Assembly: GCF_014851585.1 (NCBI RefSeq)
Contig: NZ_JACVAB010000003.1
Coordinates: forward strand, 62,001 to 126,000
Length of the DNA: 64,000 nt
Source: Agrobacterium sp. AGB01
GTDB lineage: Bacteria > Pseudomonadota > Alphaproteobacteria > Rhizobiales > Rhizobiaceae
Direction: 5' to 3'
The stretch's first letter is position 1, and each line of letters begins with the position of its first letter. Below the pieces are notes generated by a model, which was given only the letters and a program-made list of their open reading frames with translations, ran no database searches and was not told where the DNA came from. Both the position numbers and the translations under genes were made by a program. Positions 26,836 to 34,937 of the stretch are shown piece after piece.

Positions 26836-27996
26836 TCACCGTGCGGGCCAGTTCCAGCCAGGCGCCTCAATGTCTCCAGCCACGGTTTCACCCAGCACCT
26901 TGCTGAGCATCACCATCATGGCCTTACCCTCTGCCTCCAAAGCCGAGACCAGTTCATCCGCATGGGAAACGACAATAAGCTGTGAGCGGTCGCAAGCCCG
27001 CATGATAAGGCGCGACAGTGGCGCAAGCAGGCTTGGATGCAGGCTTGTCTCAGGTTCATTCAGAACCATGAGCGATGGTGGACGGGGTGTCATCAGCGCT
27101 GCGACCAAAAGCAGATAACGAAGCGTGCCATCGGACAGTTCGGCAGTTGAAAGCGGTCGCAGCAACCCCCTCTGCAACATCAGTAGCTCGAAGCGGCCAC
27201 GGTCCTGGGTAATTTCGACGGTGCTTCCCGGAAAAGCATCATCGATAGCGGCGTGGAACCCCGCAGCGTCACCGATTTCCAAAATGGTAGCAACTGCGGC
27301 GGCAAGATCTGCTCCATCCGACGACAACACCGGCGTGCGGGTTCCCACCTGCATTTGCCGGACTGGTGCGTAGGGGTCGGTGCGGAAATGATCGTAAAAG
27401 CGCCAGCCGTTCATGCGCGCACGAAGATAAAGCAGTTCAGGCAGGTTTTTCGGATCTGCCGATTGCGTCATCATGCTTTCAAAAGATGGCAGATCACGGA
27501 TCAGCACCTGACGCTGCCCCCTTGCTGAAAGCACAGTAACAGCGGGGCCTGCACGTTCTGCGAATGCATTGCGTCGGCTCAAGACCTCACCCGCCCAGAC
27601 TGCCTCCGCCTTGATGACAGGATCGAGCGAAAAATAGCTCGGCGGCGGTGGCGGCACCGGCAGGCCGAGATCGATGGCATAACCGTAGTCTTCAGATGCA
27701 AACCCCAGTTTCAAGGCAACCGGATTTTTGCGCACGGTTCCCTGCAAGGGTACGCTGCCATCCTTCATGCCACGCGAAAAGGCTTCCGGCCCGGCCCAGA
27801 TTGTAGACTGCAATCCGCCTTCCGCCGCCAGCGAAGCAATGGCCCGGCCTTGCGCAACATCGGCAAGAAGCCGAAGCGCCCGATAAAAGCTCGATTTGCC
27901 TGAGCCGTTTGCGCCGGTCACGACGGTCAGCCTATCTAACGGCAAAACCAGATTTCGAAGAGAACGATACCCTGATATGGCGATGGTCAAAATCAT
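26836..27996 (-). CDS. AAA family ATPase (AAA_21/RecF-like)
   Basis: The 386-residue protein has a RecF/SMC-type N terminus (ISGYRSLRNLVLPLDRLTVV) with Walker A GANGSGKSS, an ABC-like signature LSDGTLRYLLLVAALM, Walker B LMVLNEPETSLHPSLL and switch region IVVSHADELVSALE. It lacks a C-terminal TOPRIM or nuclease domain, so it is not a full OLD nuclease. Related stand-alone ATPases occur widely in alphaproteobacteria with unknown roles. No partner gene with a nuclease or toxin fold is adjacent on this strand, so a defence role is not supported. Confidence 0.85.
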   Translation of the reverse strand: MILTIAISGYRSLRNLVLPLDRLTVVTGANGSGKSSFYRALRLLADVAQGRAIASLAAEGGLQSTIWAGPEAFSRGMKDGSVPLQGTVRKNPVALKLGFASEDYGYAIDLGLPVPPPPPSYFSLDPVIKAEAVWAGEVLSRRNAFAERAGPAVTVLSARGQRQVLIRDLPSFESMMTQSADPKNLPELLYLRARMNGWRFYDHFRTDPYAPVRQMQVGTRTPVLSSDGADLAAAVATILEIGDAAGFHAAIDDAFPGSTVEITQDRGRFELLMLQRGLLRPLSTAELSDGTLRYLLLVAALMTPRPPSLMVLNEPETSLHPSLLAPLSRLIMRACDRSQLIVVSHADELVSALEAEGKAMMVMLSKVLGETVAGDIEAPGWNWPAR

Positions 27997-28146
27997 AGGT
28001 GGAAAGCTCTCACAAATTGCAAGGGCAAGGCAAGAGCTGTCTCACTTCGAAACTGAACAGCGTCAGTCGTCGCATACCGTCATCGGCAGAAAAGAATGTG
28101 CAGCACACCGGCTCGATCAGACCGACAACTCACACGAGAAATCAAA

Positions 28147-28191
28147 AAAAATCCTCAGGCATAAATCATCTTTTAAAGCCTGAGGATTTTT
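28147..28191. terminator. Strong bidirectional terminator-like hairpin in a divergent region
   Basis: AAAAATCCTCAGGC (28147-28160) pairs perfectly with GCCTGAGGATTTTT (28178-28191) around a 17-base loop. It gives T-runs on both strands, so it can end transcription in either direction. It sits between the divergent AAA ATPase and GntR genes, where no annotated gene ends, which suggests an unseen short transcript. Confidence 0.7.
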
Positions 28192-28240
28192 GTATTATGT
28201 GTGTTTATAAATCATTTTTACTTTAAGGGATTCGTCGTTC

Positions 28241-29185
28241 GTGAGTGCAGTTGGGGATACGCCGGAACAGTTCACCCTTGAGACAGGTGAGTTAAGCTCC
28301 CTGCAAATCGAGGTGGCCCGCAAACTGATGCCTATTATTCGTGGTGGACGCTGGGCGGCAGGTGAAAAGATTTCCGATGCGGTGCTTGCGCGTGAGTTTG
28401 GCATTTCCCGCACCCCGGTCCGGCAAGTCCTGCAGTTTCTGACTGAAAAGGGCATGTTGGCACAGATCGACAACAGAGGTTTTGCACTGGTGCGTGCGCC
28501 AGCCGAAAACGACAGGCTGGACGAATTGGTGCCGCCATCAGGGGTGGATACACTTTACCGACAAATCATGCATGCGAGAGCAAACGGCTTGATCGGCAGC
28601 GAAGCCTCCGAGACGGAACTGCTGGAACATTTCGGCACGTCACGTGGTGTCGTGCGTCGTACACTGATGCGCCTGTCTGCCGAAGGACTGGCTGAGCGAC
28701 GAGACGGACACGGCTGGCGTTTTGCCGAGTGCCTCGACAACCGGCAGGCAGTCAATGAAAGCTATGCTTTCCGCGCTATCATCGAGTGCGGCGCCGTCAT
28801 GGAGGATACATTCAGGGTCGACATGGAAATGCTGCTGGCGCTCGAAAGCGAACAGACAACGCTACTCAATGCCCCCTTAGCATCCATCGAAGGATCCGCA
28901 TGGTTTGAGGCAAATGCCCGTTTCCACGAAACTGTGGTTTCCTGGGCAAACAACCGATTTCTTGAGCAGGCAATCCGCCGCCAGAACAGCCTGCGGCGCA
29001 TGACCGAATATGCCGAGTTTGCCGAGTTGAGCGAGGCTGGCGTGCGCAAGGCAGCGCGTGATCACCTGGCAATCCTCGAAGCCATCAAAAGCGATGACCG
29101 CAAGCTGGCTTCGGCGATCCTCTTCCGCCATCTCAGCCGTTCCTCCGCCGGTGGCGAAGCGCGCCCCGCCCGGCTGGGCGATTGA
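28241..29185 (+). CDS. GntR/FCD-type regulator with two winged-helix domains
   Basis: The 314-residue protein starts with GTG at 28241, with AAGGGA ten bases upstream. A first GntR winged helix (~20-85) has GEKISDAVLAREFGISRTPV and RQVLQFLTEKGML. A second GntR-like winged helix (~102-165) has ASETELLEHFGTSRGVVRR and TLMRLSAEGLAERRDGHG. An all-helical FCD-like ligand domain (~170-300) follows. Usual FadR/FCD regulators have a single DNA-binding domain. The downstream sucrase/ferredoxin-like gene starts six bases after its stop and is probably co-transcribed. Confidence 0.88.
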   Translation: MSAVGDTPEQFTLETGELSSLQIEVARKLMPIIRGGRWAAGEKISDAVLAREFGISRTPVRQVLQFLTEKGMLAQIDNRGFALVRAPAENDRLDELVPPSGVDTLYRQIMHARANGLIGSEASETELLEHFGTSRGVVRRTLMRLSAEGLAERRDGHGWRFAECLDNRQAVNESYAFRAIIECGAVMEDTFRVDMEMLLALESEQTTLLNAPLASIEGSAWFEANARFHETVVSWANNRFLEQAIRRQNSLRRMTEYAEFAELSEAGVRKAARDHLAILEAIKSDDRKLASAILFRHLSRSSAGGEARPARLGD

Positions 29186-29191
29186 TCGCAG

Positions 29192-30070
29192 ATGGCAGCA
29201 CGTATCTTTTGCCGTGACCTGTGTGCTGAGCGCGGCGAACCGGCATCGGGACTAGGCCCATCGTCAAAAAGCTATGTGCTGCTTCACTGGCCGCGCGGTG
29301 ATTGGCGTGTGCCACGCATCAAGTCGCACGGCATGTCCGAGGGGCTTGGGCAAGCGATTTTGGCCGCAAACGCCGCAGGCATTCATGTTGCGCTGGTGGA
29401 TGGCGACGACATCGGCTTCACGCATCAAGATACTGTCAGGGACCATGTAACGCCTGAGGAAGCCGAACAACTGTTGATGCATATTGCCGGTGGAGGCGTG
29501 CTTGAGGGCATACACGACCCACGCTTGACCATCGTATGCTGCACCGATGGAAAGCAGGACCCTTGCTGCGCCCGTTACGGCTTTGCGACATGGAAGGCTC
29601 TGCGGCAGGAAGCCGATCCAAATCGTTTTCGTATTCTGCAATCCACCCATCTCGGTGGATGCCGATTTGCCGCCTCGCTTGTCGTTTTACCACAAAGGGC
29701 CCGCTACAGCCGACTGGAACCATTGCAGGTTGGAGATTTTCTCAACTGCCTGGAACAGGGCATTCCCTACCTGCCCGCCTATCGCGGCAACCCCTCCTAC
29801 GATGCGCCTGCGCAGACGGCAGAAATCGCGCTGCTGGAATGGGCAGGACAGCGCGGCATAGCGGGGGACGTGACACTTCACAAGACGGAGAGCGACATCT
29901 CCAACCCCGACCAAGTTCATTTCCACGCGACGATTGGCACGCAACACGCCACTGTAACAGTTGGCAGACCCGAGTTTGCGGTCAACACACGCTGCGTCAC
30001 GATTGGTGAACCTGCGGGCACAAAAAATGTGGCGCGATGGGTCGCCACATCTGTTCTGGCCGAAAACTGA
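29192..30070 (+). CDS. Sucrase/ferredoxin-like protein (thioredoxin-like [2Fe-2S] fold)
   Basis: The 292-residue protein matches the sucrase/ferredoxin-like family. Cys116-Cys117 and Cys125-Cys126 lie in CCTDGKQDPCCARYG, and a second block THLGGCRFAASLVVLPQ follows, with RYSRLEP. These Cys and the HLGG histidine are probable ligands of an iron-sulfur cluster. The N-terminal third is thioredoxin-like. The physiological role is unknown. It shares an operon with the double-winged-helix regulator, and a 12-bp stem includes its stop codon. Confidence 0.86.
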   Translation: MAARIFCRDLCAERGEPASGLGPSSKSYVLLHWPRGDWRVPRIKSHGMSEGLGQAILAANAAGIHVALVDGDDIGFTHQDTVRDHVTPEEAEQLLMHIAGGGVLEGIHDPRLTIVCCTDGKQDPCCARYGFATWKALRQEADPNRFRILQSTHLGGCRFAASLVVLPQRARYSRLEPLQVGDFLNCLEQGIPYLPAYRGNPSYDAPAQTAEIALLEWAGQRGIAGDVTLHKTESDISNPDQVHFHATIGTQHATVTVGRPEFAVNTRCVTIGEPAGTKNVARWVATSVLAEN

Positions 30071-30088
30071 ACACCGCAGTTTTCGGCC
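30058..30088. terminator. Terminator hairpin overlapping stop codon
   Basis: A perfect 12-bp stem (GGCCGAAAACTG / CAGTTTTCGGCC) with 7-base loop AACACCG. The stop codon of the sucrase/ferredoxin-like gene (30068-30070) is inside or at the edge of the 5' arm. The hairpin lies between convergent genes and probably serves both. Confidence 0.75.
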
Positions 30089-30102
30089 AAACCGATATTT
30101 CC

Positions 30103-30936
30103 TCAGCCTTCGAGAACTGCCGTGAAGAATGCCTTGACGGGCGGCTGAATGCCGGTGCCATCATGGCTGATGCCAGCAACCGTATCGAGACGCGGTTCGA
30201 CACCAACCGCCTTCAGACCCTTTTCCAAGGTGCGCAAACGCTCAACGCGGGTTTCGCCGCTATCATTGATGCCCTCCATCCAGAAGGGTGACTTTGGCCC
30301 GACGGTGACATCCCAGGTTTCGATATCCGCGTCACCGATCACCAGCTGCACGGCCACCTGACGCATTGCATCGATATCAATGGGCTTGCCAAATATCTCT
30401 TCCATTCCGTTTAAACCGACCCACCACTTGGCACGATCATCGGGAAGTGTGACGGTACCCGGCGCGCCCACCGAAACGGCCCGAAGCCTGCGCGGGTGAA
30501 GGTAGAGAAAACGATGGGCAAATTGCGCGCCGCCGGAAAATCCGTGCATCAGCACCTTGTCTTTTTCGACACGGTAACGTGTCGCCAGTTCATCGATCAT
30601 ATCCAGCAGAACAAGATCATAACGAATGCCGTGATAGATCATGTGTTTGTAATTATGCAGATCATCAGGATCATCGATGCCAGCCGGGAAAAGCGGTGCC
30701 AGCAGAACGCATTGATGTTGTTCGGCAAAATCGATGAATTCATCCCGCAGGATATCAGCATCCCGCAGGCTGCCATGAACGAGAACGGCAAGCGGATGCA
30801 CGGTTTCACCGGTCGGGTCATAACCTTCTGGAATATAGCAGCACCACGAAAAGCGCTGATCCATACGTGACGCAAAGATCGGTGTGCGGCCACGGCGATA
30901 GAAATTAAGTGGCGCAGCTTGTTGCGGGACAGACAT
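30103..30936 (-). CDS. Alpha/beta hydrolase (esterase/PHB-depolymerase-like)
   Basis: The 277-residue protein has no signal peptide. The alpha/beta hydrolase core includes LAVLVHGSLRDADILRDEF, an oxyanion-type HG, and the nucleophile elbow MHGFSGGAQFAHRF (G-F-S-G-G). A probable catalytic His is in AGISHDGTG near residue 260, and DADIE may supply the Asp. Substrate is unknown. It is the last gene of the leftward Dpp-hydrolase operon, 13 bp after the N-formylglutamate-amidohydrolase-like gene. Confidence 0.85.
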   Translation of the reverse strand: MSVPQQAAPLNFYRRGRTPIFASRMDQRFSWCCYIPEGYDPTGETVHPLAVLVHGSLRDADILRDEFIDFAEQHQCVLLAPLFPAGIDDPDDLHNYKHMIYHGIRYDLVLLDMIDELATRYRVEKDKVLMHGFSGGAQFAHRFLYLHPRRLRAVSVGAPGTVTLPDDRAKWWVGLNGMEEIFGKPIDIDAMRQVAVQLVIGDADIETWDVTVGPKSPFWMEGINDSGETRVERLRTLEKGLKAVGVEPRLDTVAGISHDGTGIQPPVKAFFTAVLEG

Positions 30937-30949
30937 GAAACAATTTCCC

Positions 30950-31843
30950 TTACAGTTTTTTCGGTGGTTGCTGGCTGGCGTAATCGGCCAGCACGCGGTT
31001 CATACGGGCAAGAATGCCCTTTAATGCCTCGTAACCGTCGTTACGTTCGCGTGTTGTCTCATCCATGTAGAGCTTGCGGTTGATCTCGAACTGCACACTG
31101 TGACGTTCAAGTGCAGGGTTTGAATAGGCCGCGACCAGTTCCGCGCCACGAAAAGGTTTATTGAGCGCAACGACCAGCCCCTCCGCTTCAAGAGTTTCGG
31201 TGATCAGCGCAATAAATTCACTGGAGGCTGACCCGCCATGCAGATCGCCAAGGCAAATATCTGCCCGCACCGTTCCCGCCGGATCAGACGAAATCGCATG
31301 GCCGACGGCGGTCATGGAATGGCAGTTGATGTGATAAACGCGACCAAAGCGGCTGTAGACCGCATTCAGCAGGCCAGCCAGATGCTCATGATAGGGCTGC
31401 CAGTAGGTCGCGATCCGCCCCTCAGCTTCCGCCACATTTATGGGTGCCGCATACATTGGCTCATCGCCCCAGGCATAACGCCACATCAAGCCCATGCCGC
31501 GTTTTGCGGTTGCGCTTTCACGCACCGGATGAGGCCAATCGCCGTCCACAAGCTGGGTGTCCATGTCGAGCAAGGACCGGTTCACATCGAGAAAACTGCG
31601 TGGAAAATGCGCACTCAGCAACGGTGCACCGACATCACATGCCGACAAAAACAGATCATCGACATGGGTGTCTGCGGCCACTCTCACACGCTCTGCGGAA
31701 ACAGCGGGGTTGAAACCCTTGGGCATGTCCAGGCCGCTATGGGGGCTATCGAACACCATGGGGACCAAAGGCGTGCGGGGTGCAATCACTGAAAGCACGC
31801 CGTCCAGCGTCACATCTTGCAACTGGCCATAGAGCGGGGTCAT
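30950..31843 (-). CDS. N-formylglutamate amidohydrolase family protein
   Basis: The 297-residue protein has motifs of the HutG-type metallo-amidohydrolase family: MVFDSPHSGLDMP near the N terminus, ADTHVDDLF, FLDVNRSLLDMD, HINCHSMTAVG with likely zinc ligands, and CLGDLHGGSAS. Known members hydrolyse N-formyl-L-glutamate to formate and glutamate. No other histidine-degradation gene is present here, so a different N-acyl amide is possible. It overlaps the RraA-like gene by 4 bp. Confidence 0.88.
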   Translation of the reverse strand: MTPLYGQLQDVTLDGVLSVIAPRTPLVPMVFDSPHSGLDMPKGFNPAVSAERVRVAADTHVDDLFLSACDVGAPLLSAHFPRSFLDVNRSLLDMDTQLVDGDWPHPVRESATAKRGMGLMWRYAWGDEPMYAAPINVAEAEGRIATYWQPYHEHLAGLLNAVYSRFGRVYHINCHSMTAVGHAISSDPAGTVRADICLGDLHGGSASSEFIALITETLEAEGLVVALNKPFRGAELVAAYSNPALERHSVQFEINRKLYMDETTRERNDGYEALKGILARMNRVLADYASQQPPKKL

Positions 31844-32538
31844 TTTTGTATTCCTTCCGTTGCGCTCGGGTTCAGGCGCGCATTCACCTTGTCCACCGCG
31901 CGGGTGATGTCACCGAGCTTTTCGCCATCAAGCAGCCGCTGCATGGTACGGGCGACACGTGTTTCACGGGCAATGCAGGTCTCAGCTATGTCTGCGGCCT
32001 CATCTGCTGGCAGCACCACCACGCCGGAAGCATCCGCCAATACGATATCGCCCGGCAAAACCGGCACGCCACCACAGGCGATCGGACGATTGAATGTGCC
32101 GCCGAGATCAAGCTGGCGTGTTGTCACAGACGAAACACCGCGGCACCATACAGGGAGTCCTTCGGCGATGATTTCCGCCACATCGGTGCACGGGCCGTCA
32201 ATTATCACACCGGCAACGCCCGCCATACGCGCAGCCCGTGCCACCGCACCGCCCAGGCAGGCATGGCGACTGTCGCCCAGCCTATCAATTACCAGCATGT
32301 CGCCGGGGCGCACCTGGCTCAGCGCATAATGCAAAAGGGTCGAGCACATGGCCGGAATGGCAAGCGTGACGGCAACACCGGCACGGGCCCGTTGTTGCGG
32401 TAGGATCGCCTGAATGGAACCGCTCATGAAACCGGTATGACGCAGATGCCCGACACTGGCCGTTTCGATCTGCTGCAATGCGTCGATAACATGCGGCGGA
32501 GGGCTCACCGGCATTGCACCGATACGTAACTCAGTCAT
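31840..32538 (-). CDS. RraA-like / HMG-CHA aldolase superfamily protein
   Basis: The 232-residue protein starts at the ATG at 32538, preceded by AAGGAG. It has the RraA fold motifs VIDRLGDSRHACLGGAVARAA (abridged: GDSRHACLGG), VAGVIIDGPCTDVAEI, GGVPVLPGDIVLAD and SGVVVLPADEA. In active class II aldolases the G-x20-R-D-x2-E/D motif carries an Arg; here the equivalent site reads CTDVAE, with Thr instead of Arg, while Asp and Glu are kept. Canonical aldolase activity is therefore doubtful. It overlaps the creatininase-family gene by 8 bp. Confidence 0.87.
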   Translation of the reverse strand: MTELRIGAMPVSPPPHVIDALQQIETASVGHLRHTGFMSGSIQAILPQQRARAGVAVTLAIPAMCSTLLHYALSQVRPGDMLVIDRLGDSRHACLGGAVARAARMAGVAGVIIDGPCTDVAEIIAEGLPVWCRGVSSVTTRQLDLGGTFNRPIACGGVPVLPGDIVLADASGVVVLPADEAADIAETCIARETRVARTMQRLLDGEKLGDITRAVDKVNARLNPSATEGIQK

Positions 32539-33388
32539 GGCGTTCTCCTTGCGACGGGCCTGCGGCAGATGCCTCAAACGGCTGCACAGCATTTCGTGGA
32601 TCGAAACCGGCCAGATGACGCATCAGCCGTGCGGTATGGCCGACAATATGGTCACAGATCACCTGGCCTTTTTCAGCACTTGCCAATGAGGCCCGACCAC
32701 CGAGCATGCCGGCCGGATCAACCTCAGTGCAATCCAGCGGTATCTGGACCGGAATTCCTTCAAAACGAGTGGCCGAGACACCGCCGACAGGCAAACCAAA
32801 CACACTGCCGCGCGGGGCAGGATCCCGCATCGCTTCGGTTCGAACCAGTTCGGGAAAAACATGCATATAAACCGAGGTCATCGGCTCACCGCCGTGGCCA
32901 CGCACACGTGCAGCATCATCGCCGTAAAGCGACTTCCACAGGCTATCTGGCAGGCTCTGCCAGATATTCAGTGCCGGTATCAGCACGCCTTTTTCACGGC
33001 GCAACTTGCGGCAAACTTGATCGATCAGCGGCGCATTGGTTGTATGGCCGTTGAAAATCAGCAGTTGTTCATGGCCGTGATCAAGGAAGGAGGTCAGGAT
33101 ATCCTCGAGCACTGCAGTGAACGTCGCGGCACGTAACTGAATTCCACCGGCAATGGCGCGGAAAAATTCGGCATGGCCAAATGGTAGCACAGGTGCTGTC
33201 AGTCCGTCGCCCGCCCGGGCGCTCATTTCCGCCAGCCTTTGAGTCAGCATGAAATCACCCATCGGCGCATGCGGGCCCTGCTCTTCTTGCGACGCAAGCG
33301 GAATGAGAATGACTGCGGGACGCTTCATACGCTGCGCAAATGTCTCGTGTGTCATGCGGGAAATCGCAACCTGTTGATCGTCAACCAT
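32531..33388 (-). CDS. Creatininase/creatinine amidohydrolase family protein, variant metal site
   Basis: The protein has 285 residues; the start at 33388 is preceded by GGGAG. The family fold is clear: LIPLASQEEQGPHAPMGD near the N terminus, LLIFNGHTTNAPLIDQVC, RGHGGEPMTSVYMHVF. In creatininase the metal ligands are in E-Q-H-G-P-H-L-P-x3-D; here the block reads E-E-Q-G-P-H-A-P-M-G-D, so the ligand His is Gln and the Asp is shifted by one. The second creatininase at 50450 has the canonical form. It is probably an amidohydrolase or a relative with altered metal binding. It overlaps the serine hydrolase by 8 bp. Confidence 0.85.
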   Translation of the reverse strand: MVDDQQVAISRMTHETFAQRMKRPAVILIPLASQEEQGPHAPMGDFMLTQRLAEMSARAGDGLTAPVLPFGHAEFFRAIAGGIQLRAATFTAVLEDILTSFLDHGHEQLLIFNGHTTNAPLIDQVCRKLRREKGVLIPALNIWQSLPDSLWKSLYGDDAARVRGHGGEPMTSVYMHVFPELVRTEAMRDPAPRGSVFGLPVGGVSATRFEGIPVQIPLDCTEVDPAGMLGGRASLASAEKGQVICDHIVGHTARLMRHLAGFDPRNAVQPFEASAAGPSQGERHD

Positions 33389-34937
33389 GCTGTTTCTCCC
33401 TTGCATGCTGCTCCAGCAATCGCCCCTTGATGTCAGGCAATTTAAGCTCGGATGAGTTGACATTCACCCGCCGCGAAAGCGTCATCACGTCGTCTGCAAA
33501 GCGTAAGCGGACAGTATCGCGGAACGCCGTTTCAACGAATATCCAGTCCATTTCCAGCACCGCGCCGACACCATCATTTTCAAGAAGACGGGCGGACGCC
33601 AAGACCCTCAACCCGCCAGCAGGCTGGTAGGAATGGTGCAGCCTTGCGCCGGGTATTGTGGTGACGGTTTCAACGTAAAACCCACATCCCGCCCGCATTT
33701 GATGTTCACCTTCGGCGTCACGAAGAATGACACTCAGTTCGTTATTGTCGGGCGCAAGAGCGATGCTTTTGATACCTTGTTCGTTGGGCTCGACCAACCA
33801 TGTGCCGCATGGCACTTTGTCTGACGAAAACGGGTTGTCAGCGAAATTTTCAAGCCGCAATCCAGCCAGACGCGCTTCCAGTTTCTCGGCGCTCTCAGGG
33901 GTGCCACCGCCTTTCCCGAGTGCTGGACGCAGCACGTCATAGATAAGCTGATGGACACGGCGATCACTGTCTTCCAGCCCGCCGGTAAACGCCACGACGG
34001 CATTTTCATCCGGCAGCACGATACAATATTGGCCAAACAGGCCATTGGCGGAAAAGCTGTTATGTGGCCCACGCCACCATTGATAACCGTAGCCTTCACG
34101 CCGGCTAACCTTTTGACCGTCACCAACTTCGTCCGGGCCGAGATAATGGTCACCGGTAAACACACCGAGCACCACGTCGCGAATCTGCATGCCGGTTGCC
34201 GCTTGAACCCATGGGCGCGGCAGAAGCTGTCGGCCCTGCCATTCGCCACCCTGCAAATGCAATATACCGAGTTTCAGCATGTCCTCACTGGTGCAGCTGA
34301 GACCATTGCCGCCGGTGTTGACGCCGTCAGTGCCGGTGTCCCACGTCATGTTGGCGGACATGCCCATCGGCAGGAATATCCGCTCTGAGAGGTAATCCGC
34401 GATCATCCGTCCTGTGACCTGTTGCACGATGGCGGACAGCATGTAGCTTGCGGCACTGTCGTAGACGAACACGTCTCCAGGATTGTGGGGGCTCGGCTGG
34501 CGCAGGAAATCGTCCACCCAGCTTGAAAGCACTCGCCGCCAAGAGCCACCGGAAATGCCACGTCCGTGACCGCTGGTCATCGTCAGCAGATGCCGCACCT
34601 TCATGGCCCGGAGGTTATCGTCGACCGGTCCAGCATAGTCAGGGAAAAATTGCAGAACCGCATCATCGACCGACAGCAGACCATCCGAGACCGCCAGACC
34701 AACAGCCATGGAAGTAAAACTTTTGGTCACGGAATGCATCATATGCGGGCGGGCAAGTGAATAAGGTGCCCAGTAAGCGGTGGTGATCAGTGCACCATCC
34801 TGCCAGACGAGAAGGCTATGCAATTCGAGATCGTGACGTTTGATCTCATCCAGCATGGTAAGGATTATCGCTGGATCCGTGCCACGCGAAGCAGGTGTTG
34901 CCCGTGGCAGATCCGCGGTTATTGCTGTCATTTTCAT
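33381..34937 (-). CDS. Serine hydrolase, class C beta-lactamase-like
   Basis: The 518-residue protein starts at the ATG at 34937 (ATGA overlap with the ATPase stop). It has no signal peptide, so it is probably cytoplasmic. The S-x-x-K catalytic motif is HSVTKSFTSMAVG (Ser69, Lys72). VYDSAASYMLSAIVQQVTG supplies the Y-x-N-like region (YDSAASY) and GYGYQWWRGPHNSFSANGLFGQ the C-terminal substrate loop. A C-terminal ~150-residue extension is beta-rich. Family members include esterases, D-aminopeptidases and penicillin-binding relatives. Its place right after a peptide importer suggests an intracellular peptidase or amidase. Confidence 0.87.
   Translation of the reverse strand: MKMTAITADLPRATPASRGTDPAIILTMLDEIKRHDLELHSLLVWQDGALITTAYWAPYSLARPHMMHSVTKSFTSMAVGLAVSDGLLSVDDAVLQFFPDYAGPVDDNLRAMKVRHLLTMTSGHGRGISGGSWRRVLSSWVDDFLRQPSPHNPGDVFVYDSAASYMLSAIVQQVTGRMIADYLSERIFLPMGMSANMTWDTGTDGVNTGGNGLSCTSEDMLKLGILHLQGGEWQGRQLLPRPWVQAATGMQIRDVVLGVFTGDHYLGPDEVGDGQKVSRREGYGYQWWRGPHNSFSANGLFGQYCIVLPDENAVVAFTGGLEDSDRRVHQLIYDVLRPALGKGGGTPESAEKLEARLAGLRLENFADNPFSSDKVPCGTWLVEPNEQGIKSIALAPDNNELSVILRDAEGEHQMRAGCGFYVETVTTIPGARLHHSYQPAGGLRVLASARLLENDGVGAVLEMDWIFVETAFRDTVRLRFADDVMTLSRRVNVNSSELKLPDIKGRLLEQHAREKQHG

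Noticed and set aside
26836-27996. AAA ATPase as part of an anti-phage defence system
   Set aside because: No nuclease, reverse transcriptase, toxin or TOPRIM partner beside it; the neighbours are housekeeping-like.
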